A stretch of 64,000 nucleotides of DNA from Silene conica (Eukaryota > Streptophyta > Magnoliopsida > Caryophyllales > Caryophyllaceae). The translations under genes and the position numbers were made by a program. Below the pieces are notes generated by a model. That model was not told where the DNA came from. It worked only from the letters and a program-made list of their open reading frames with translations, and searched no databases. Positions 22,917-32,906 of the stretch are shown here, piece by piece; within the stretch, counting starts at the first letter, position 1, and each line of letters starts with the position of its first letter. The stretch covers positions 69,948,815-70,012,814 of the forward strand of contig CM055314.2 in NCBI GenBank assembly GCA_029255685.2, given 5' to 3'.

Positions 22917-23064
22917 TGTAACACCCCGATATTTTCCGTATTATAAATGTAAAGATTTAATTTAATTTCAAGAATAATTTATATTTTATTAAATTTCGTA
23001 AATATATTTTAGTAATATGAATATTTCATTTTAAAGCTTCTTAATTTCAAATTGAAGAGTCTAT
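22917..23064 (+). repeat. Truncated gypsy-type LTR start, cut by the copia element
   Basis: It begins TGTAACACCCCGATATTTT, the usual start of a chromovirus-type LTR and similar to the start of the 23931-44359 family. It stops where the copia LTR begins at 23065. The remainder would lie beyond the copia element, outside the window. Confidence 0.5.
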
Positions 23065-24627
23065 TGATATAATATACTCAAGAAGGGGGGGTTGAATTGA
23101 GTATGCCTTCTTTTTAAAATCTTCTTCGATGCGTATGGATGTATGATGATTGTCGAGTGAAGCAAGTAATAAGGAGAGATAAGATATTTTTGAAGTGGTT
23201 CAGTTTCACAAGTTTGAAACCTACGTCCACTATTCTCGATTAATAAAATTAGTACCGACTCCGGATTACAATTTTATCAACCCTACTCGTACAACTTTGA
23301 TGTTAGTTGTAACTCTATCTAGATAACGTTAAATATCTAGCTAAGACAAGTACCGTTAAATACTTGTTTACAATGAGTACCGTAAAATACTCGAACTATC
23401 TTAAGCTAATAAGATAAGTCTTCAATGTTTCTTTGATGTCACAATCTTGAATGAATAAGATCAATGCTGGAGCACTTGAATCTTGAATCGAATATGACAA
23501 TTATAAGCTCGAATCTTTGAAGAGTAATGAACGGTGATTTGTCTTGATATGCGTGAATATGTGTGTGTATTTCGTGTATCTTAATGTGTCATAGGTAGTC
23601 TATTTATATAAAATTATATCTAGGTAATTTAAACCCTAGATGATTTAGGAATATTACTTAAACTATGATTCTAGTCTTTTAGTAATACTACCATAAATCT
23701 AATCTTAATATATTTAGAAAAGATTTAATAATATACTTTAGTTATTATATAAGGAATCAATTTCCTAATTTATATTTAGGAAAGATCTTTATATAATAAA
23801 TAAATAGTAACCTTATTAAAACAACTTTCTAAATCTTGTCAAAATATAATAAATTATATTCCATAATATAATCTAGATTGTTTTTAGATTATTTAAATAA
23901 AAATATTCTTTATTTAAACAGCCCTTACACTGTAAAACCCCTCGCGAAAGCGGAAATATAAACATACAAAAGTACTAAAAATGCAGCGGAACTAAAACTT
24001 TTTAACGTAACCAACATGCGAGAAGAATTAAAACTGAAACTGAAAACTGAAATAGATAAGTATACTGTCTAAGTACGAAACGAAATATGTACAACAGCCT
24101 GGGATGGAACATCCCTACAGGCACCAACCAAAAACTGTATCAAAACTAAGAGTCCAGCTAAATGATATAAGTGTAAGTCATATGATGACAACAGGATCAT
24201 CACTCGCTAGCTCTCTCGTGAACCCTGCCAAACTGCATGTACCTACATACATGAAAACATGTACGCCACAATCAGTGGGGAGTGACTAGAGTTCTCCTAG
24301 CCACCTTTTGTAACGACACGTAACACATAAAGCAATACAGAATACTCCAACATATATAAACATGTGAAGCATAAACAACTCATCAACTGTTCTCATACTA
24401 TCATGCAAACTCTAATGCACGGCTCTCTACCAACTTCATAAACCGTTAGGGAGGAGAGCCGGTTTCCCTACTGGTTACCCAGTCGGGGGGTCTTTCAGTC
24501 CAACTATTTATGAAACTGATCTTAGAGTCATCCAATGCCTTGGATGAACAATAACAAAGTCAAGCATTAACATCAACATCTATATCTGACACTATACCAA
24601 CTCCAGGCAAGCAGATAAAACTCAGCA

Positions 24628-25192
24628 AGTATAAGGTTCAGCGGTCAACTTAAAACATAACCTACATACTAATCATTCAGCAAGTGTAAAGGTTCAGCGG
24701 TCAACTTAAGACATAATCTAAACACCAAAACATTCAGCAAGCAAGGACTCAGAGGCCAACTTAAGGCATGGACCTGCCAATCAGCAAGACACTAGACTCA
24801 GCGGTCAACTTAAGGCATAGACTAGCATCCAAAAGTAAAGGACTCAGAGGCCAGCTTAAGGCATGTCCCTTCACCACATCACAAGATACTAAACTCAGAG
24901 GCCAGCTTAAGGCATGTTCTAGCATCAAACATCTGCACTCCGGGTGAGGTGTTACGACCTAAATGCCCCGTTGTGCAGCTGCTCTACTCGTCAGACTCAG
25001 AGGCCAACTTAAGGCATGTTCCAACGCGATCACCACAAACATGTCTGGACTCAGAGGCCAGCTTAAGGCATGTCCCAGACACGACAAACATACACATATA
25101 GGGCTCAGAGGCCAGCTTAAGGCATATCCCCATAGATGGCAAACAGCTCACGTATTAAGTTCAGAGGCCAGCTTAAGGCATAACTTAATACG
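24628..25192. repeat. Array of ten constant-loop stem-loops in the LTR
   Basis: Ten copies of a core like GAGGCCAGCTTAAGGC recur; the TCAG that opens each is at 24638, 24694, 24749, 24798, 24844, 24895, 24996, 25051, 25105 and 25161 (46-56 bp apart, one double gap). The arms differ from copy to copy but pair: for instance CGTATTAAGTT with AACTTAATACG in the last copy, and TGTCTGGAC with GTCCCAGACA in the eighth. The same array is in the other LTR at about 42147-42711. Confidence 0.85.
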
Positions 25193-25487
25193 CATCAACA
25201 CAATATCATCCAAGTCTATGAACTAGTCTATAGTTCTACTTTTCTTAACTTCTAACCAACACTTAATTGACCCCGGGAACTAAGTTGAGGGAGAGCCGGT
25301 TTCCCTTTCGGTTACCCGACTGGGGGGTCTCTATCCTCACTCCATTCCCGAACCCAATATATTGTCGCCCGTCCTCCGGGGACCTCAATTACATATCAAA
25401 GATACAAGGAACGAGTTTCAATCAAAACTGATTAACCGTTTAAAATTTACGAACGATTCACTAATTAAAACAAGCTACAGGGGTTCC

Positions 25488-25877
25488 CAGCCGGCTGCCG
25501 GTCCACCGGGTGGCAACCCAGCCCAGCTTTCCTTTCTTTAAAAATCAACAGCACAAAGGACTCCCAGCCGGTCGGCAGGCAGCCGGTCGGCCGGCTGGGA
25601 ACCCAAATCCTAGGTTCTCAACATTCGCAACCCACACCCTAAATGCACTCCCAGCCGGCTGGCAGGCGGCCGGTCTGCAGGCGGGGCTCCCTATTCTTAT
25701 GGTCTCGAAAAAAATACGCAAAACAACACAAAGAGACCACCAGCCGGTCGGCAGGCAGCCGGTCGGCAGGCAGCCGGTCGGCCGGCTGGCAGTCCAAAGC
25801 TAAATTCCTTCACAATTCGTAAAACACACTAAAGACGCTCCCAGCCGGTCGACCGGCGGCCGGTCGGTCGACCGGCT
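25488..25877. repeat. CAGCCGG..CCGGCTG palindrome cluster in the LTR
   Basis: Five GC-rich units start at 25488, 25565, 25652, 25741 and 25842. Each has CAGCCGG followed by inverted GCCGGTCG/CGGCCGGC-type segments. They stand out sharply from the AT-rich surroundings. The 5' LTR holds the matching cluster at 43007-43389, with small differences in unit number. Confidence 0.9.
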
Positions 25878-26854
25878 CAGAGAGCCTGTTCGCCAATATC
25901 GTGTTTCCCAGCCACTTCAAAAACCAATAAATCGACACCAATTCTTATGAATCGTTACCAATGAAGTTTACCCAACATTATAAATCATCCAATACTACTT
26001 ATCTAACAGCAAACAAACCACAAAACAATCCTCAAACGATTATACAATGTATCCGTCTTAACTTTGTGAAAAACTGAAAATAAGCTTATGAACATGTAAT
26101 AACATCACAAGGCATGAATTCAACAAGTATGAACAATCCTAATCATGTTACTAAGTCCCTTAAACATCATTCTTAAACAAAAATCAGAAACATTAGGAAG
26201 AACACATCAAAACTTGCTAATATTCACAATAAGGTCGAGTTTCTCATTATCGTCACCTTAAATGCAATCCGGCTTAAAGATCCTCCTCTACCACGAAGCT
26301 ATCAACTTCCGGGTCGTCCAAGCCCACGCCTACAAGAACGAAAAACGATGTTAACGGAGTAAAAACGGAATTAGGCAAAACAGCCCAATTTTCGAAGTCG
26401 ATGAAATGCAAAACGAAAGTGATAGATGGCTTGGAAATTAAACGAGGATTCCGAAAATGTTATTATTACCTTAAATCGGTAGACGGATGATGAAGAAAAG
26501 AGCAAAAGAAGATGATATTAATGGAGGTTTTTGTGTGAAATGTGTTTACAATGAAAGAGTTTTGAAGGAGATGAATATGACGACATTAGAGTCTTTAAGG
26601 GTTTAAGTAACTGTCCTTTCCGTTTAAAATAAAACAGGTTAGGATACTTGAACGGGTTTTTAAGTTGGGAACTTAACTTTACCAAGTTTGTATTCGTCTT
26701 AAGGACTTAAGGTTCTTAAGACGGATCTTACTATTTATTTAAAATATTCCACAATAAATTATTAAAATATCATTTTATTACTTAAAATAATTTAAAACGC
26801 TTAAAAAATAGATTTACGAAAATACGGGATGTTACAATCACCCCAACTTCAAAA

Positions 26855-26872
26855 AGTTTCGTCCTCGAAACT
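26855..26872 (-). other. Hairpin next to the polypurine tract of the 23931-44359 chromovirus
   Basis: AGTTTCG and CGAAACT pair around a 4-base loop, about 18 bp from the LTR. The tract 26837-26850 (purine-rich on the minus strand) follows. The position matches the hairpins of the two plus-strand chromoviruses. Confidence 0.75.
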
Positions 26873-26901
26873 CGAACGAAGATAAATCTCAATACTATAC
26901 C

Positions 26902-29900
26902 TCAATCGAATAGAAAGGGATGCGCAACATGCATCGATGCCTCAGTCTCCCATGTTTGCTCCTCGACATCACCGCAACGCCATAGAATCTTCACCAAGGG
27001 TACCACCTTGCTCCTAAGCTTCGTCTCCTGTCGGTCAAGGATCTTCACTGGACGCTCCTCGAAGGCAAGACTCGGCTCCAGGTTCTCGATCTCTCTGTGC
27101 AGTACATGACTCAGATCACTAACATATCTGCGGAGCTGGGAAACGTGAAAGACGTTATGGACCCTGCCCAAACTAGGAGGCAAGTCCAAACAGTAAGCTG
27201 CGGCGCCAATCCTCTTCACGATCACAAATGGTCCGATATACTTAGGGCTCAGCTTGCCCTTAACGCCAAACCTCTTGACGCCCTTCATCGGAGAAACCCT
27301 AAAAAAGACACGGTCACCCTCCTCGAATTCTAAGGGTCTACGACGGACATCAGCATAGGACTTCTGCCGGTCCTGAGCGGCCTTCATCCTATTCCTAATG
27401 AGCTGTACACGGTCAATGGTCTCAGCTAGCTGGTCAGGTCCAAGGTCGTGCACGTCGCTCGCCTGATCCCAACAGATCGGGCTACGACACTTCCTCCCGT
27501 AAAGAGCCTCGTACAGAGCCATACCAATGGAATAATGGTAACTGTTGTTGTAAGAAAACTCCACCAACGGCAAACACTGCTCCCAAGAACTCTGAAAATC
27601 GAGGGCACAAGCGCGGAGCAAATCCTCTAGTGTCTATATGGTCCTCTCGGATTGCCCATCGGTCGCGGCATGAAAAGCAGTACTCATCAACAAACGGCTA
27701 CCCATAGCCTCCTGTAAAGCCTTCCAAAATCTGGAGCAAAAACGAGGATCACGATCGGAAACGATCTCTCTCGGCACACCATGATAGCGGACTACCTCAG
27801 CAATATAAGCCCTGGCTAAATGGTCCATATCCCATGTCTCTCTGATAGTCACAAATCTGGCACACTTAGTTAGCCTATCCACTATAACCCAAATCGCATC
27901 CTTGCCTCCCACAGTCTTAGGCAATGCTGTCACGAAGTCCATCGTTATACACTCCCACTTCCACTGAGGAACGGGAAGCGGCTGTAGCAAACCACCTGGC
28001 CTCCTATGCTCTATCTTGACTTGTTGACAAGTCAAGCACCTACTCACGTAATCTAAGATTTCTTTCTTCATTCCAGGCCACCAAAACATAAGTCTCAAAT
28101 CCTTGTGCATCTTCTCGCCTCCTGGATGAACTGAATACGGTGTCAAGTGAGCCTCATCAAGAACCCGCTTCCTCAAATCTGGCACATCGGGGACATACAT
28201 CCTACCACGGAATCTAAGGAAACCCTCAGCATCAATCACTAAGTCTGGAGCAACACCACTCGAAATCTTAGCTTCGAACTTCTTGAAATCAGCATCTGTA
28301 GGCAAACCCTGACGAATCTCCCAATATAAAGACGGCTCGACAGTCATAGCAGCTAACCAATCAAAACCACTACCCACCATCTCTAATCTCAGCTTCCGGA
28401 ACTCGGAACACAACTCATCGGGCAACACTCGCATAACACTCATCGAATGAGAAGTCTTGCGGCTAAGCGCGTCAGCAACCACATTGGCCTTACCCTCATG
28501 ATATAACAACTCAATGTCGTAATCCTTAACCAACTCTAGCCAACGACGCTGTCGCATATTAAGGTCTTTCTGGGTGAAAATGTACTTAAGACTCTTATGA
28601 TCCGTGAAAATGCGACAATGAGATCCAATCAAGTAATGACGCCACATCTTCAAGGCATGAACAACAGCAGCTAACTCAAGATCATGAGTAGGATAGTTCA
28701 CCTCGTGAACTCGCAACTGTCTAGATGAGTAAGCTATCACCTTACTACTCTGCATCAGCACACATCCAAGTCCTAACATCGAAGCATCACAATAAACATC
28801 AAAGTCAACCCCAATCTCTGGCAAAGCAAGCAGTGGAGCGGAAGTCAACCTAGTCTTCAATTCCTGGAAAGAGCTCTCACACTTGTTGGTCCACACAAAC
28901 TTAGCTTCCTTTTTCAGTAACTGGGTCATCGGACGAGCTAATCTAGAGAAATTCTCAACAAATCTACGATAATAACCAGCCAATCCAAGGAAACTACGGA
29001 TCTCACCTACATCTTTGGGACTCTCCCAATCAACAACAGCCTCAATCTTCGCGGGATCAACCATAACTCTCTCACTAGATATCACATGTCCAAGAAATGC
29101 AACCTTAGAAAGCCAAAACTCACACTTAGAGAACTTCGCGACCACTTCTGTCGACGTAAAATCCCAAGAATCAATCGAAGATGCTCAACATGCTCCTCAT
29201 CGGTCTTAGAGTAAATGAGGATATCATCAATAAACACCACAACACAAGTGTCAAGATACTCACTAAAGGTGCGATTCATCTGATCCATGAAAATAGCAGG
29301 TGCATTAGTCAACCCAAAAGGCATAACCACGAACTCAAAATGCCCATATCTGGTACGAAAAGCGGTCTTCGCAATATCAGCCTCTCTCACTGGAATCTGA
29401 TGATAACCCGATCGAAGATCAATCTTAGAAAACCTAGAAGCGCCTCTCAACTGATCAAACAAATCATCTATCCAAGGCAAAGGATATCTGTTCTTCACGG
29501 TCACTCGGTTCAACTCTCTATAGTCAATGCAAAGTCTCATGGAACCATCTTTCTTCTTAACAAACAAAACTGGAGCACCCCACGGAGAAGCACTCGGTCT
29601 AATGAAACCTTTCTCGATCATCTCTTCCAACTGTTGCTTCAATTCCTTCAACTCTGGTGGAGCCATACGGTAAGGAGCTTTGGATATCGGTCTGGTACCT
29701 GGAACAAGCTTAATGGTAAACTCCACATCTTTCTCTGGCGGTATCCCCGACAAGTCATCTGGAAAAACATCTGGATACTCACGAACAATGGCTACATCCT
29801 CAAGCTTCGGTAGCGATGGCTTAGCAGCTGTAACAACACACAGGAAGGCTTGACAACCCTTCCTAAGAAGATGAGATGCTTTCATCGAAGAGATAACACG

Positions 29901-30060
29901 AACACCCTTTTTAGGGCGAGTTCCCCTATAGGAAACACGAACTCCTGAAGAACTCCTCAAGCAGATTTTCTGGTCGCGACACTCAAAACGAGCATGGTAT
30001 CGCGATAACCAATCCATACCGAGGATAATGTCAAACTCCTCGAGAGGAAATCTCAGTAAT
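26902..30060 (-). pseudogene. Pol region: end of protease, RT, RNase H, integrase, chromodomain-like end
   Basis: Order on the minus strand: MDWLSRYHA (end of protease region), [13 protein letters not shown] and FIDDILIYS (RT), [18 protein letters not shown] (RNase H), [20 protein letters not shown] with CLTCQQVK (integrase zinc finger), the integrase core ([15 protein letters not shown]), and a chromodomain-like end (LVKILWRCGDVEEQTWETE). It is the Pol of a gypsy chromovirus, now a fossil. The 5' half of the same frame lies beyond the insertion, at 40003-41284. Confidence 0.9.
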
Positions 30061-32365
30061 TGTAATACCTCGTTTTTTTTTAGTTTCTTTTATTTTAAAT
30101 CATTCGTTTATAAGCTTACTCGTACCCGTTTTATACGAGTTGTTTTGGACTTAAGAGAGACTCGAATGTGGAACTTAGCTACCATAACATAATTTTGGTA
30201 ATACGTAGTTGTTGGGGTTCGAACCTAGGACCCATGGCAGCTCGGCCATGGGCCTCGTTATGCGTGCAAAAGTCTAGGACAGCCCACGTTTTATTATTTT
30301 GCTAACCCTATTTTTTTTACAAAGTTCCTCAAGCCGTCATTTTTAAACAAGCACTATAACCTAATCTAGCCTATCTACCATACAAACTCCTCATAGACTG
30401 ACAGCCGACATAGCATACTATACAAAGGTGGTGGTCACGGTGGTCTTAGGGTGCTAGGTGTGCGTCGATTTGGGCCAGAAAAGAGGTGAGCACAGCACGT
30501 TTCTCCTTATTCTGCCGTATCTGTTGCGTTTTATGTTAAGTTTGAACCTTGGGTTGTCTTTGTTAGAGTCTGGTCGTTAAGGGTTTATAGTCTATGGTGT
30601 CTGGGGTGGTGTCTGGGCTGTGGTCACGTCCTTGTCAACCACCGTACATCACCTGTAAAGGTGGTCTTCAGGGGTGTCGAGGGTCTGTTGGTTTTGTGAA
30701 TGTAACAGGTCTGTTTTGTTAATGCTTTGTTGGTGATAACGTCTTTGGCATACAACTCGTTGTGGGTGATGACAGGGGAGGAAGGATAGACGGGGGTCAG
30801 ATGGGGTGTGTGGTGGTTGTCAGGGTGGTTCGTGTGGTGTTTACAGTGTCGCGTGGTGGGGTTCGTTTCATAGTCTGTTTTCGTTTTCCTGTGTGTTGGT
30901 TGTTGGTCAGGATGTTGGGGGTGGCACCACCGCTGACTCGGGGGAGGTCGGTGCGGTGGTACCACCAAGTCAGGGTGTCTGGTGTCGGGGAATGGCTGTG
31001 GTGTCGTGGGGAGAGTCGTCTGGTGGCTGTAAAGAGGGTCGACAGGGGTAGTTTTCCAGGCTGGTCGGCTGCTGGTGGGGTGAACCAGGCCTGGTGTTGG
31101 CCCTGGTTCGTTGTGTCGAGGGTGGTCGGAGGGTTGGATGATGGCTGTGACGGCAGGTGGTGGTTCTGGGTACAAGGGCTGGTGGTTGTTGGTGGCCGTG
31201 GAGGGTTTTGGTGGTGTTAGAAGTGTAGGTGTAGTCGTGAGTCGGGTTGTTTGAGGGGCGGCTGTTTCGTGTTTCAAGTTCATTCTTTATTATTAATATT
31301 ATTATTATCATTATTATTAGTTTTATTATTTTGATTGTTGGTTTTAGTATTTTGGTTATTATGAGGAAATCTTATATTTATGGCAAATCTAATTGATATT
31401 TATGGGGTAGTATTGTATTTGTGGTAAAGTTTAGATTTGAATTTCAAAACCCAAGTGTTTAATTATTTTTAGAAAGTTACTATTTTTAGAAGCTACTATA
31501 TTTAGAAAGTTACTATTTTGGGTAACTCGGTTGCTGGGGAAACTTTCTAAATATAGGAAGTGTCTATAAATAGAATGTGTGTGCATGTTATACGAGAATT
31601 AGGAAAGTATTAATTAAAGTAATACTTATCTAGGTGGAAGCTTCCGTGTGGAGCATTTTTTTAGAAGCAATCGCGCAGTTATCTTTCTTCTACAGCTTTG
31701 AGGTAGGGGAAACTACTAACGCTTGATGATGTGTAAACCGTTCATAATTGATATCAAACATGTTGTTATATATTTCCATGTGATCTTTATATTGTGCATT
31801 CATATAATACTGTGCTAACGATGAGGCGATGATATGATGGGTCTTGTGATTGGTGCGGAGATAATGGGTCTTGTGATTGGTGTGGAGATAATGGGTCTTG
31901 TGATTGGCGTGGAGATAATGGGTCTTGTGATTGGTGCGGAGGTATTGGGTCTTGTGATTCGGAGTGGAGATGATCAACTTTCTATTTTTAGTAATATGGT
32001 TTGTTTACAGTTTTACTCTACTCAACCTCGTGGTTGACCCTGTGTATTCGTGATCACCTGTGATGAACCAATTATTGGGGAGCAGACTGACAGGTATAAA
32101 GACAATGGGAGCATCTGGGAAGGGAGAAGCATGGACCCGAACCTGTTAGAGTCTAGACCACGTGATAGTAGTCAATGAGTTGTACTTTTACTTTTGTCAG
32201 AACAGTTTTCTATTTGATTCTGTAAGAACATGTATTGACTTTAAATTAAATATAAAGTACTGTTTGTCTTCCTTTGTAACTACTGCCTCGGGAAACCGAG
32301 ATGGTAACACCTTTATTTATCTGAGGAGTCCTAGTTCAGGCCCTTAAATAAATGGGGGTGTTACA
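30061..32365 (+). repeat. 5' LTR of the 30061 chromovirus
   Basis: It runs from TGTAATACC to GGTGTTACA. A strongly G/T-rich zone (about 30420-31260) is followed by a (TTA)n-like stretch, a TATA-like CTATAAATA near 31564, five copies of a 27-bp repeat (31831-31970), and a hairpin TCAACC-TCGT-GGTTGA at 32022-32037. Confidence 0.93.
31831..31970 (+). repeat. 27-bp tandem repeat, five copies, in the LTR
   Basis: Units of the form ATGGGTCTTGTGATTGG plus ten bases repeat five times. As 27 is a multiple of three, both strands stay open by chance. The same repeat is in the 3' LTR at 39468-39607. Confidence 0.88.
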
Positions 32366-32368
32366 AAG

Positions 32369-32380
32369 TGGTATCAGAGC
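32369..32380 (+). other. Primer binding site, initiator tRNA-Met
   Basis: TGGTATCAGAGC complements the 3' end of plant initiator tRNA-Met and lies three bases after the LTR. The 170 bp that follow are closely shared with the 53637 family. Confidence 0.93.
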
Positions 32381-32906
32381 GAACGATCCTCAGGCCTAAC
32401 CTAATGAACCCAATGAATGTAGGAGAGTCTAAATAAAATGAACCCCCGGGATAGGACTGTTAGGAGCACACTAAAGGGGAAGTATGAGTCTGGGGCCCCC
32501 TCACACCGAACCATTGGCCCTATCAGTTTTACCCGGGAACCCAGAATGCATATACGAGAGAAAAGGGTAGAATAAGAGGTGGTGAAAGTAATAGCATACA
32601 GTGATAAGTATGAGAATTTTGCGTATAAGTGACTTTTGAAAAGCCGGAAGGGGCATGAGCATGAATGAATCTTTAATGGTTAGAAAAGGTGTATATTGAT
32701 GTGATATGTTAAGTGATTGAAACATGTTAGAAATCTTTCTTTCATCATGTCTAGTGATATGCGGTTATGTGATCCCTGAGCCATGTTTTAAAAGCAAACT
32801 ACTCGATATGATAAGTGTTTATAGATTTTGCTGCTTAGGGGACATAGCCCTAACCCAAATGGGTACCCATGTACGTCGGGACTCATTTCTTTTCTTGTTT
32901 TATAGT

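Larger units (their letters stand above)
23931..26836 (-). repeat. 3' LTR of the 23931-44359 chromovirus
   Basis: On the plus strand it runs from TGTAAAACCCC to GGGATGTTACA. It holds a stem-loop array (24628-25192) and a CAGCCGG/CCGGCTG palindrome cluster (25488-25877). A pair of related blocks (GAGAGCCGGTTTCCCT..GGTTACCC) at about 24461 and 25291 brackets the stem-loop array. Confidence 0.92.

Noticed and set aside
22697-22921. Proline-rich frame resembling a cell-wall protein
   Set aside because: It arises from a CCN low-complexity run and ends in the start of a truncated LTR; there is no signal peptide.
30624-31311. Long frames on both strands of the 30061 LTR (also 38261-38948)
   Set aside because: G/T-rich composition removes stops on both strands; it is LTR sequence, and the peptides are Thr/Pro/His-rich noise.
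31831-31970. Repeat protein encoded by the 27-bp tandem units
   Set aside because: Open in both strands only because 27 is a multiple of three; it lies in an LTR and has no conserved start or context.
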